Source of the DNA: Oscillospiraceae bacterium
GTDB taxonomy: Bacteria; Bacillota; Clostridia; Oscillospirales; Oscillospiraceae
Assembly (NCBI GenBank): GCA_029065305.1
Contig: JAIEIQ010000193.1
Coordinates: forward strand, 1 to 10,899
Reading direction: 5' to 3'
Length of the DNA: 10,899 nt
The number at the start of each line of letters is the position of its first letter. Position 1 is the stretch's first letter. The notes beneath the pieces are model-generated. The model searched no databases. It saw only the letters and a program-made list of their open reading frames with translations, and was not told the DNA's origin. Positions 1 to 5,187 of this stretch are shown here, in pieces. The translations under genes were made by a program, and so were the position numbers.

Positions 1-1
1 C

Positions 2-433
2 GCCCTGCCCGCCCACCTGGACCAGCTGGAGGCGATGGAGAGGGCCTGCTTCTCTGACCCCTGGTCCCGGCAGCTGCTGGCGGAGCTGCTGGCGATGGAG
101 AACGCCCGGACCACCGCCGCCCTGGGGGAGGACGGCACGATTCTGGGCTACGCCAGCCTCCAGACGGTGCTGGACGAGGGCTATATCAACAATCTGGCCG
201 TCCTGCCGTCCTGCCGGCGGCGGGGGGTCGCCTCCGCCCTGCTGGAGGACTTCCGGCGGTTCGGGGAGGAAAAGGGCCTGGCTTTCCTCACCCTGGAGGT
301 GCGGGCCTCCAACGCCCCGGCCATCGCCCTCTACGCCAAGCACGGCTATACCCAGGCGGGGCGGCGGAAAAACTACTACAGCCATCCCAAAGAGGATGCG
401 ATCCTGATGACACTGGAGTTTACAAGAGCATGA
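2..433 (+). CDS. rimI: RimI, ribosomal protein bS18-alanine N-acetyltransferase (5' end missing)
   Basis: GNAT-fold enzyme that acetylates the N-terminal alanine of ribosomal protein S18 using acetyl-CoA. The frame is open to the window edge, so the start lies upstream; 143 residues are visible, close to the full family length of about 150. The first visible residues (ALPAHLDQLEAMERACFSDPWS) fit the RimI N-terminal region, so the ATG at 35 is internal and not the start. The acetyl-CoA motif A follows a conserved strand and reads INNLAVLPSCRRRGVASALL. Further on come LEVRASNAPAIALY, GY and the RimI-typical GRRKNYYSHPKEDAILM tail. In Firmicutes rimI usually follows tsaE-tsaB, which would be off the left edge. 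The stop overlaps the next gene by 4 bases (ATGA), suggesting translational coupling. The assignment is confident from the C-terminal signature. Confidence 0.92.
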   Translation, partial: ALPAHLDQLEAMERACFSDPWSRQLLAELLAMENARTTAALGEDGTILGYASLQTVLDEGYINNLAVLPSCRRRGVASALLEDFRRFGEEKGLAFLTLEVRASNAPAIALYAKHGYTQAGRRKNYYSHPKEDAILMTLEFTRA

Positions 434-1038
434 AATTAGAAATCCTGACGCCGGAAGAACTGAAAAAAGCCTACGAGACGGACTTGTCCGAGGCATTTCC
501 TCCCTCGGAGCTCAAGCCCCTCTCCGCCATGGAGCGCCTGCGGGAGCGGGGGGTGTACGACCCGCTGTGCCTGCGGGATGAAGCGGAGGCAGTTCTGGGC
601 TATATCCTGCTGTGGAAGCACCTGGACGGGCGGTACATTTTGATCGACTACCTCTGCGTCCCCGCCGGACGGCGAAACGGCGGCATTGGGGGAAAGCTCC
701 TCCAGACCGTTATAGACGCCTATCCCGTGGGCACGGTTTTCCTCGGGGAGTCCGAGGCCCCCTCCGGAGATCCGGCGGCGGATGAGCTGATTCTCCGCCG
801 GCTGGCGTTCTACCGGCGAAACGGCGCGGCGTTTCTGGGGTACGACTGCGCCCTCTTCGGCGTACACTTCAAGACCATTTGCTGGGCGGAGCCCATGCCG
901 CCGGAGAAGAAAATTCTCCACAAGCACCAGGAGATCTATTTGGCTCAGTTTGGCCGGGAGCGGTATGACCGGTACATTCAGATCCCCCTGGCCCCTGGTG
1001 AGGAGCCCCGGCCTCTGACGGAGTGGACGGAGGATTGA
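430..1038 (+). CDS. GNAT-family N-acetyltransferase, substrate unknown
   Basis: 202-residue protein with one GNAT domain. Motif A is visible at about residues 77-90 (VPAGRRNGGIGGKLL, matching R-x-x-G-x-G for binding the acetyl-CoA pyrophosphate), preceded by a hydrophobic strand (YILIDYLCV). A later block LAFYRRNGAAFLGY (about residues 125-140) fits GNAT motif B. The last 40 residues are rich in charge and proline and look family-specific. The start is the ATG that overlaps the rimI stop in ATGA, so the gene is cotranscribed and probably translationally coupled with rimI. The substrate cannot be read from the sequence; it could be a small molecule, an antibiotic or a protein. No U-tailed terminator on this strand follows the stop directly; the first is at 1162-1200. 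Confidence 0.85.
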   Translation: MKLEILTPEELKKAYETDLSEAFPPSELKPLSAMERLRERGVYDPLCLRDEAEAVLGYILLWKHLDGRYILIDYLCVPAGRRNGGIGGKLLQTVIDAYPVGTVFLGESEAPSGDPAADELILRRLAFYRRNGAAFLGYDCALFGVHFKTICWAEPMPPEKKILHKHQEIYLAQFGRERYDRYIQIPLAPGEEPRPLTEWTED

Positions 1039-1042
1039 ATAT

Positions 1043-1077
1043 AAAAAGCCGCCCTGCCAAATACTTGACAAGGCGGC
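1043..1077 (-). terminator. Possible minus-strand intrinsic terminator overlapping the plus promoter
   Basis: Six perfect GC pairs (GCCGCC at 1048-1053 with GGCGGC at 1072-1077) plus TG/CA continuing inward. On the minus strand they are followed by five T (1047-1043). It lies 20 bases past the stop of the small minus-strand frame (stop at 1098) and would end that transcript. Its loop contains the TTGACA of the opposing promoter at 1065-1070, so the two signals are physically merged. The long loop makes it a modest terminator. Confidence 0.45.
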
Positions 1078-1093
1078 CTGGTCCGGTTATAAT
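1065..1093 (+). promoter_or_regulatory. Consensus sigma-A promoter, plus strand, for a short RNA
   Basis: TTGACA at 1065-1070 and TATAAT at 1088-1093 with a spacer of exactly 17 bases: a full match to the sigma-70/sigma-A consensus. Transcription would begin near 1100. No conventional gene starts downstream; the first terminator is met about 100 bases later, so the expected product is a short RNA. Confidence 0.85.
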
Positions 1094-1097
1094 GAAG

Positions 1098-1253
1098 TCA
1101 AGGGTTGGGCACTGCTGATAGACGGTCAGCCCTATTGGTTAAGGTCGCTACTAAAAAAGCAGACAGCCGCCACCGGGCTGGGTGGCGGTTGTCCCTTTTT
1201 ACGCGTATGGTCACGGTGAATCCGCGCCAATGGAACGTAAGTGTAAGGGGCAT
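1098..1253 (-). CDS. Small basic protein (51 aa), possible type I toxin-like peptide
   Basis: ATG at 1253, stop TGA at 1100-1098. A strong Shine-Dalgarno (GGAGGT, 1266-1261) lies 7 bases before the start, and a consensus promoter (1365-1337) reads into it with a predicted 5' UTR of about 77 bases. The peptide begins MPLTLTFHWRGFTVTIRVKR; polar and hydrophobic residues alternate, and nine of 51 residues are Arg or Lys against two Asp. There is no clear transmembrane helix, unlike TxpA- or Fst-type toxins. The frame crosses the internal hairpin at 1162-1193; if the transcript stops there, the message has no stop codon after 33 codons. Reading through to the terminator at 1077-1043 would give a complete gene. 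Whether it is translated is uncertain; the ribosome site and promoter are the main support. Confidence 0.4.
   Translation of the reverse strand: MPLTLTFHWRGFTVTIRVKRDNRHPARWRLSAFLVATLTNRADRLSAVPNP
1100..1200 (+). ncRNA. Putative ~100-nt small RNA (possible antisense or antitoxin RNA)
   Basis: Inferred from a consensus promoter immediately upstream and an intrinsic terminator ending in five T at 1196-1200. The 5' part can fold: GCTGA (1114-1118) pairs with TCAGC (1126-1130). A TTG-started frame at 1105 exists (68 residues) but runs through the terminator and has no good ribosome site, so I do not call it coding. The RNA is fully antisense to the 3' portion of the small minus-strand frame at 1098-1253. 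It may instead be the remnant of a short toxin mRNA. Function is unproven; I do not recognise an Rfam family with certainty. Confidence 0.45.
1153..1200. terminator. Bidirectional intrinsic terminator between convergent promoters
   Basis: A 13-bp stem (1162-1174 with 1181-1193, one G-T pair) and a 6-base loop. It is followed by CCTTTTT on the plus strand (1194-1200) and, after a short spacer, by six T on the minus strand (complement of A at 1153-1158). It can stop the short plus RNA, and possibly the opposing minus RNA. It is also the first U-tailed terminator downstream of rimI-GNAT. Confidence 0.75.
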
Positions 1254-1261
1254 CAGCGTCA

Positions 1262-1275
1262 CCTCCTCTCGGAGG
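1262..1275 (-). promoter_or_regulatory. Hairpin with GAGA tetraloop sequestering the small frame's ribosome site
   Basis: On the minus strand CCTCC-GAGA-GGAGG forms a perfect 5-bp GC-rich stem closed by a GNRA tetraloop. The 3' arm is the core of the Shine-Dalgarno for the ATG at 1253, so the folded form would block ribosome loading. Sequestered ribosome sites are a known control of type I toxin mRNAs. That it works this way here is inference. Confidence 0.55.
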
Positions 1276-1336
1276 AAGTGGCTGACCGCCTACCGTTATC
1301 GCAGTGCCTAACCCGGCCTTCTGCCGAACCAACGTT

Positions 1337-1365
1337 ATTCTACCATATATGCCTTTTGCTGTCAA
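1337..1365 (-). promoter_or_regulatory. Near-consensus sigma-A promoter facing the plus promoter
   Basis: On the minus strand TTGACA (1365-1360) and TAGAAT (1342-1337) are 17 bases apart, with TG one base before the -10 (extended -10 form, TGGTAGAAT). Transcription would begin near 1330 and run toward the convergent promoter at 1065-1093. It is the only promoter seen for the small minus-strand frame. Confidence 0.8.
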
Positions 1366-1418
1366 AGAATTTCGGACAATTTTCATCTAAATTCACACAG
1401 TCTGATTTCCGCAAAGAG

Positions 1419-1456
1419 GAACCCCCGCCGGACCAATAAGGTCCCGGCGGGGGTTC
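1419..1456 (-). terminator. Terminator of pta
   Basis: About 16 base pairs with one bulged base: the arms 1419-1434 and 1440-1456 are built around CCCCCGCC and GGCGGGGG, with loop AATAA. It lies 20 bases past the pta stop. The minus-strand tail after the stem reads CTCTTTGC, a short T-run only, but the very stable stem and position support termination. Confidence 0.75.
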
Positions 1457-1476
1457 TGTGTATCAGAAGCGCAGGC

Positions 1477-2490
1477 TTATTTCATCCCGGCGGTGATGAT
1501 CGCCATCTTGTAGACCTCCTCGGCGTTGCAGCCGCGGCTCAGGTCGTTGATGGGGGCGTTGAGGCCCTGGAGGATGGGGCCGTAGGCCTCGTAGCCGCCC
1601 AGGCGCTGGGCGATCTTGTAGCCGATGTTGCCGGCCTCGATGTTGGGGAATACGAAGGTGTTGGCGTAGCCGGCCACCTTGCTGCCGGGGAACTTCAGCT
1701 GGCCCACGGTGGGGGAGACAGCGGCGTCGAACTGCATCTCACCGTCGATGGCAAACTCGGGAGCCAGCGTCTGGGCGACCTTGGTGGCCTCGGCGGAGAG
1801 GGGCACGGTAGCGCCCTTGCCGGAGCCCTTGGTGGAAAAGCTCAGCATCGCCACCTTGGGCTCGATGCCGAAGAACTGGGCGGTGCGGGCGGACTCCACG
1901 GCCACCTCCGCCAGCTTCTGGGCAGCGGAGACGGTGACGCTGCCCTCCTTGTCCACGCTGTCCTCATAGGAGATGTTGATGGCGCAGTCGCCCATGCAGA
2001 GCATTTTCAGGGCGTCGTCGCCGGTGTCCCGCTTCATGATGAAGCAGGAGGAGACCAGGTGGGCGCCGGGCTTGGTCTTGATGAGCTGGAGGGCGGGGCG
2101 GACGGTGTCGGCGGTGGAGTAGGTGGCGCCGCCCAGCAGGGCGTCGGCCTTGCCCATCTTCACCAGCATGGTGCCGAAGTAGTTGCCCTTTTTCAGGGCG
2201 GCGCGGCAGTCGTCCTCGCTCATCTTGCCACGGCGCAGCTCCACCATCTTGGCAACCATCTCATCCATACCGGCATAGGTCTCGGGGTCGATGATCTCGG
2301 CCTTGCTGACGTCGAAGCCGTTCTTCGCGGCGGCGGCGTTGACCTCGTCCGCGTTGCCCACCAGGATGACGTTCATCAGGTCCTCCTGGAGGAGCCGGGC
2401 GGCGGCCTCCTGGATGCGGGCGTCGGGGCCCTCGGTAAAGACGATGGTGCGGCGGTTGGCCTTCAGATTGTTCAAAAGAGCGGTAAACAT
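1477..2490 (-). CDS. pta: Phosphate acetyltransferase (phosphotransacetylase)
   Basis: Converts acetyl-CoA and phosphate to acetyl phosphate plus CoA; with acetate kinase it yields ATP from acetyl-CoA in the cytoplasm. The 337-residue protein has the length of the short, single-domain Pta of Firmicutes. Family blocks are GKADALLGGATYSTADTVRP (residues 113-132), FSTKGSG (218-224), GEMQFDAAVSP (250-260) and the signature ANTFVFPNIEAGNIGYK (276-292), followed by LGGYEAYGPILQGLNAPINDLSRGC (298-321). I chose the ATG at 2490 because GGAGG lies 9 bases before it, the protein aligns from its first residues, and a promoter sits at 2579-2551. A longer frame reaching 2871 runs antisense through the tRNA and is not coding. 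It appears monocistronic; no acetate kinase gene is adjacent, although ackA often neighbours pta in Clostridia. Confidence 0.96.
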   Translation of the reverse strand: MFTALLNNLKANRRTIVFTEGPDARIQEAAARLLQEDLMNVILVGNADEVNAAAAKNGFDVSKAEIIDPETYAGMDEMVAKMVELRRGKMSEDDCRAALKKGNYFGTMLVKMGKADALLGGATYSTADTVRPALQLIKTKPGAHLVSSCFIMKRDTGDDALKMLCMGDCAINISYEDSVDKEGSVTVSAAQKLAEVAVESARTAQFFGIEPKVAMLSFSTKGSGKGATVPLSAEATKVAQTLAPEFAIDGEMQFDAAVSPTVGQLKFPGSKVAGYANTFVFPNIEAGNIGYKIAQRLGGYEAYGPILQGLNAPINDLSRGCNAEEVYKMAIITAGMK

Positions 2491-2550
2491 GGCTTGCTTC
2501 CTCCGTTTTTCGTGATAGGCGGCAGGGGGTGTCCTGGCCTCAGTGATGCC

Positions 2551-2579
2551 ATTATACACCATCTGTCCCCGTTCCTCAA
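2551..2579 (-). promoter_or_regulatory. Promoter of pta
   Basis: On the minus strand TTGAGG (2579-2574) and a perfect TATAAT (2556-2551) with a 17-base spacer. The predicted start near 2545 leaves a leader of about 55 bases before the pta ATG. The -35 box matches 4 of 6. Confidence 0.7.
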
Positions 2580-2678
2580 CGATAAAATGAAGAAAATTTC
2601 TGTCTCCCGACATCTGTTCCGGGTATCGGCGGAATATCTTTCGCCGGAGGGCTGAACCGGTTCCCGCCGTTCCGGCGC

Positions 2679-2698
2679 GCAAAACATCGCAAAACATC
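2679..2698 (+). repeat. 10-bp tandem duplication upstream of the tRNA promoter
   Basis: GCAAAACATC occurs twice back to back (2679-2688, 2689-2698), ending 12 bases before the -35 box of the tRNA-Arg promoter. It could be an activator or UP-like A-rich element, or chance slippage. Confidence 0.6.
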
Positions 2699-2710
2699 AT
2701 GCGGCGCGGG

Positions 2711-2739
2711 TTGACAAGCGGACAAGAACTCGCTATAAT
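2711..2739 (+). promoter_or_regulatory. Consensus promoter of tRNA-Arg
   Basis: TTGACA (2711-2716), a 17-base spacer and TATAAT (2734-2739): a perfect match. The start near 2746 leaves a 5' leader of about 48 bases before the tRNA, to be removed by RNase P. A consensus promoter is usual for stable RNA genes. Confidence 0.9.
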
Positions 2740-2793
2740 TAATACGCTTTTGTTGAAAGCCGGCATCCGGCTTCCTAAAGCAGAACCGAATAC

Positions 2794-2870
2794 GCCCCCG
2801 TACCTCACCTGGATAGAGGGTCCGCCTCCTAAGCGGAATGTAGCGCGTTCGAGTCGCGCCGGGGGTGCCA
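2794..2870 (+). tRNA. tRNA-Arg, anticodon CCU
   Basis: A full cloverleaf can be drawn. The acceptor arm GCCCCCG pairs with CGGGGGT (first pair G-U). The D arm is CCTC/GAGG, the anticodon arm TCCGC/GCGGA with loop CTCCTAA, and the T arm GCGCG/CGCGC with loop TTCGAGT. The anticodon CCT reads AGG arginine codons. The 3' CCA is encoded (2868-2870). It is a single-gene unit with its own promoter and terminator. The long antisense frame through it is the spurious upstream extension of pta. Confidence 0.96.
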
Positions 2871-2912
2871 AAACGCCGGATATTGCAAACTATCCGGCGT
2901 TTTACCTTTTTT
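2871..2912 (+). terminator. Terminator of tRNA-Arg
   Basis: A perfect 12-bp stem, AAACGCCGGATA (2871-2882) with TATCCGGCGTTT (2891-2902), and a T-run at 2907-2912. It begins directly after the encoded CCA. The A-rich left arm could also let it work on the other strand. Confidence 0.92.
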
Positions 2913-2978
2913 GACGGTATCGTATTTTGCCGGCCTGAGAGGATTCCGATTTTTTGCGATTTTTTGAGAAAAAATTGG

Positions 2979-3007
2979 TTGACACCGGCAATTTCGGCTG
3001 GTATACT
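2979..3007 (+). promoter_or_regulatory. Promoter of rplU-prp-rpmA
   Basis: TTGACA (2979-2984), a 17-base spacer and TATACT (3002-3007). An A/T-rich tract (2950-2976) directly upstream resembles an UP element, as expected of a strongly expressed ribosomal protein operon. The predicted start near 3014 leaves a leader of about 107 bases before rplU. Confidence 0.88.
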
Positions 3008-3013
3008 ATATAA

Positions 3014-3120
3014 GCCGCTTTGAATGGGCAGAAAGTGCGCTTTCCGCGCCGCCTACGACAGCGAGCCCGTAAAGGAGCGCGGAAACGCTTCATAATAAAG
3101 GAAGGCGAGGTGCAAAAGGA
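3014..3120 (+). promoter_or_regulatory. Structured mRNA leader of rplU, candidate ribosomal-protein autoregulatory leader
   Basis: The 5' UTR can form a long stem between GCGCTTTCCGCGC (3037-3049) and GCGCGGAAACGC (3077-3088), 12 bp with one bulged C, enclosing a 27-base loop. A competing hairpin, GAAAG-TGCG-CTTTC (3031-3044), uses part of the same left arm, so two exclusive folds are possible. The probable ribosome site GAGGTG (3107-3112) lies after the stem. Leaders of rplU operons (the L21 leader class) are known in Firmicutes; whether this one belongs to that class needs a covariance search. Confidence 0.5.
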
Positions 3121-3432
3121 ATGCACGCAATCATTGTGACCGGCGGTAAGCAGTACAAGGTGGCCGAGGGTGAGACCCTCTTCATCGAGAAGCTGCCCGT
3201 GGAGGCCGGCGACAAGGTGGTTTTTGACCAGGTTCTGGCGGTGCTGGACGGCGACAACGCCACCATCGGCACCCCCAGCGTGGCCGGCGCCACCGTGGAG
3301 GCCAACACCGTGAAGAACGGCAAGGGCAAGAAGATCCGTATCTTCAAGTACAACCCCAAGAAGGGCTACCGCAAGCGGCAGGGCCACCGTCAGCCCTACA
3401 CCAAGGTTGAGATCACCAAGATCAACGCCTGA
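3121..3432 (+). CDS. rplU: 50S ribosomal protein L21 (bL21)
   Basis: Large-subunit protein that binds 23S rRNA near L20. The 103 residues match the family's usual length. It begins [14 protein letters not shown], as bL21 does, and ends with the signature [24 protein letters not shown] (about residues 71-94), followed by KVEITKI. The ATG at 3121 follows GAGGTG by 8 bases; an AGGA abutting the ATG is too close to be the site used. It is first in the rplU-prp-rpmA operon, and the next gene starts 2 bases after its stop. Confidence 0.98.
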   Translation: MHAIIVTGGKQYKVAEGETLFIEKLPVEAGDKVVFDQVLAVLDGDNATIGTPSVAGATVEANTVKNGKGKKIRIFKYNPKKGYRKRQGHRQPYTKVEITKINA

Positions 3433-3434
3433 GC

Positions 3435-3767
3435 ATGACCACCGTCACCTTCCACACAAAGGACGGGCGGATCACAGGCTTTGACGCCGAGGGACACAGT
3501 GGCTACGCCGAGGCCGGCGCGGATATCGTCTGCGCCGCCGTCACCAGCGCGGTGCGGCTGGCGGAGTGTACCGTCAACGAGGTGCTGGGCGTCTGCGCCG
3601 CCGTGCGGGCGGACGAGCGGACCGCCGCCATCTCCTTCCGCCTCCCGGGGTCCCTGGGGGACGCGGCGGAGAGCGCCAGCCAGGCGGTGCTCACCGGCCT
3701 GATGGTCTATCTCAGCGAGCTCCACGGGGAGTACCCGGAGCATGTAGAAGTTCTGGAGGCCCAGTAG
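3435..3767 (+). CDS. prp: Prp, cysteine protease that processes ribosomal protein L27
   Basis: 110-residue protein of the YsxB/Prp family, found between rplU and rpmA in Firmicutes. In Staphylococcus aureus Prp removes an N-terminal extension of L27, an essential step in ribosome maturation, using a His/Cys dyad. Both residues are visible: His21 in GHSGYA and Cys33 in [11 protein letters not shown]. The rest (about residues 60-110) is the conserved alpha/beta dimer part ending in a helix with [17 protein letters not shown]. The start is 2 bases after the rplU stop and has no clear ribosome site of its own, so translation is probably coupled to rplU. The presence of a cleavable extension on the downstream L27 agrees with the function. 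Confidence 0.95.
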   Translation: MTTVTFHTKDGRITGFDAEGHSGYAEAGADIVCAAVTSAVRLAECTVNEVLGVCAAVRADERTAAISFRLPGSLGDAAESASQAVLTGLMVYLSELHGEYPEHVEVLEAQ

Positions 3768-3808
3768 GGCCCCCTGTCCCGCATCTTACAGAAAGGATGG
3801 AAAAAGCG

Positions 3809-4090
3809 ATGATGAACATTGGTCTTCAGTTCTTCGCCCACAAGAAGGGCGTCGGCTCCACCAAGAACGGCCGTGATTCCAAGAGCAAGCGCCTGGGGCC
3901 CAAGCGGGCCGACGGGCAGCATGTGCTGGCCGGCAATATCCTCGTCCGCCAGCGCGGCACCCACATCCACCCCGGTGTGAACGTGGGCCGCGGCAGCGAC
4001 GACACCCTGTTCGCCAAGGCGGACGGCGTGGTCCGCTTCGAGCGGCTGGGCCGGGACCGCAAGCAGGTCTCTGTCTACGAGGAGGCGTAA
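3809..4090 (+). CDS. rpmA: 50S ribosomal protein L27 (bL27), with Prp-cleavable N-terminus
   Basis: 93 residues; mature L27 reaches toward the peptidyl transferase centre. The protein starts [25 protein letters not shown] is the Firmicutes Prp cleavage motif, so the expected mature end is Ala10 in AHKKGVG. The conserved L27 body follows ([30 protein letters not shown], then [16 protein letters not shown]). Two adjacent ATGs (3809, 3812) are possible, with AAAGGA about 11 bases upstream; an in-frame ATG at 3797 is directly next to that site and so is less likely. The choice changes only residues that are removed. It is last in the operon, 41 bases after prp, and followed by a strong terminator. 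Confidence 0.97.
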   Translation: MMNIGLQFFAHKKGVGSTKNGRDSKSKRLGPKRADGQHVLAGNILVRQRGTHIHPGVNVGRGSDDTLFAKADGVVRFERLGRDRKQVSVYEEA

Positions 4091-4102
4091 CCGAAATACG
4101 CG

Positions 4103-4140
4103 AAAAGCAGGCGTCCGATGGGACGCCTGCTTTTTATTTT
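4103..4140. terminator. Bidirectional terminator between rpmA and kdgK
   Basis: A perfect 14-bp stem, AAAAGCAGGCGTCC (4103-4116) with GGACGCCTGCTTTT (4121-4134), GATG loop, then TTATTTT on the plus strand. The A-run of the left arm gives a T-run on the minus strand, so it can end both rpmA and the convergent kdgK, whose stop is 19 bases away. Confidence 0.93.
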
Positions 4141-4158
4141 ACGTTCGATTCGGCGGCT

Positions 4159-5187
4159 CTACCGCTGGATGCGTCCGGAGCCGTCGCCGCCGGCCAGCTT
4201 CTCCACCTCGGCGACAGTGACCATGTTGTAGTCGCCCTCGACGGAGTGCTTCAGGGCCGAGGCCGCCACGGCGAACTCCACCGCCGCCTGCGTATCCTTC
4301 CCTGTCAGCAGGGAGTAGATCAAACCGCCGCCGAAGCTGTCGCCGCCGCCTACCCGGTCGATGATGTGCAGGTCGTACTTCTTGGAGAAGCAGTACTCCC
4401 CGCTCTTCACGTCGCAGAGCATGGCGCTCCAGCCGTTGTCAAAAGCGGAGCGGCTCTCCCGGAGGGTGATAGCCACCTTCTCGAAGCCAAACCTGTCCGC
4501 CAGCTGCTTGGCCACGCTCTTGTAGCCCTCCCGGTTGATCTCCCCGGCGTAGATGTCGGTGGCTTCGGCCTCGATGCCGAACACATCCTTGGCGTCCTCC
4601 TCGTTGGAGATACACACGTCTACGTACTGGCACAGATCGGTCATGGCCTCCCGGGCCTGCTCCCGGGTCCACAGCTTGCCCCGGTAGTTCAGATCGCAGG
4701 AGATCTTAATCCCCTTGGCCCGCGCGGCCTTGCAGGCCTCCCGGCAGATCTCCACCAGGTTGGGCCCCAGGGCCGGCGTGATGCCGGTGAAGTGGAACCA
4801 CTCCACACCCTCAAAAATCTTGTCCCAGTCGAAGTCGGCGCTCTGGGCCTCCTGAATGGCGGAGTGGGCCCGGTCGTAGATGCAGACGGACCCCCGCTGG
4901 CTGGCGCCCTTCTCATTGAAGTAGATGCCCACCCGGTTGCCGCCCCGGACGATTTTGCTGGTGTCCACCCCGTAGCGGCGCAGGGAGTTGACGGCGCACT
5001 GGCCGATGGCGTGGGCGGGGAGCTTGGTGACGTAGACCGCGTCCAGGCCGTAGTTGGCCAGGGAGACAGCCACGTTGGCCTCGCCGCCGCCGAAGCTGAA
5101 CTCCAGGTGGTCCGCCTGAACAAACCGTTCATAGTTGTAGGGCTGGAGCCGGATCATCAGCTCACCGAAGGTCACTACTTTTGCCAT
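4159..5187 (-). CDS. kdgK: 2-keto-3-deoxygluconate kinase (PfkB family)
   Basis: Phosphorylates 2-keto-3-deoxygluconate with ATP to KDPG in the cytoplasm. The 342-residue PfkB/ribokinase-fold protein has the N-terminal signature FGGGEANVAVSLANYG (residues 32-47) and the C-terminal signature DRVGGGDSFGGGL (277-289), in which Asp283 is the catalytic base. Other blocks are GIYFNEKGASQRGSVCIYDR (87-106, substrate lid and sugar contacts) and DLNYRGKLW (165-173). The start is the ATG at 5187, which shares one base with the aldolase stop (TAATG); AGGAGG lies 10 bases upstream inside that gene. A longer frame to 5229 is only overlap. It is last in the dehydratase-eda-kdgK operon. The fold is certain; the sugar specificity rests on the neighbours, and fructokinase or KDGal kinase activity is possible. 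Confidence 0.9.
   Translation of the reverse strand: MAKVVTFGELMIRLQPYNYERFVQADHLEFSFGGGEANVAVSLANYGLDAVYVTKLPAHAIGQCAVNSLRRYGVDTSKIVRGGNRVGIYFNEKGASQRGSVCIYDRAHSAIQEAQSADFDWDKIFEGVEWFHFTGITPALGPNLVEICREACKAARAKGIKISCDLNYRGKLWTREQAREAMTDLCQYVDVCISNEEDAKDVFGIEAEATDIYAGEINREGYKSVAKQLADRFGFEKVAITLRESRSAFDNGWSAMLCDVKSGEYCFSKKYDLHIIDRVGGGDSFGGGLIYSLLTGKDTQAAVEFAVAASALKHSVEGDYNMVTVAEVEKLAGGDGSGRIQR

Larger units (their letters stand above)
1108..1308. repeat. Interrupted inverted repeat linking the 5' ends of two convergent RNAs
   Basis: The left arm (1108-1131) contains GGCACTGC and GGTCAGCC. The right arm (1280-1308) contains the exact complements GGCTGACC (1280-1287) and GCAGTGCC (1301-1308); GATA and ACGG are also shared between these blocks. 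So both convergent transcripts begin with related sequence. A minus RNA that reads past 1108 could pair its own 5' and 3' ends. The arms are short (two blocks of 8) with different spacing, so I hold the call with moderate confidence. Confidence 0.5.

Noticed and set aside
436..1071. 211-residue minus-strand frame opposite the GNAT gene
   Set aside because: Shadow of a plus-strand gene with a clear GNAT motif; no ribosome site or domain.
1105..1311. 68-residue TTG-started plus-strand frame
   Set aside because: It begins only a few bases after the predicted transcription start, has no clear ribosome site and passes through the terminator at 1162-1200; I prefer a non-coding RNA.
1132..1386. 84-residue minus-strand frame starting at 1386
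   Set aside because: Its start lies upstream of the minus promoter (1365-1337), so it would not be on that transcript; the ribosome site fits the ATG at 1253 instead.
2491..2871. N-terminal extension of the pta frame (start at 2871)
   Set aside because: It runs antisense through the tRNA-Arg gene and across the pta promoter; the family-like start at 2490 has a proper ribosome site.
3566..3808. Upstream extension of the rpmA frame
   Set aside because: It overlaps prp in another frame, and L27 proteins of Firmicutes start close to LQFF; the ATGs at 3809-3814 fit.
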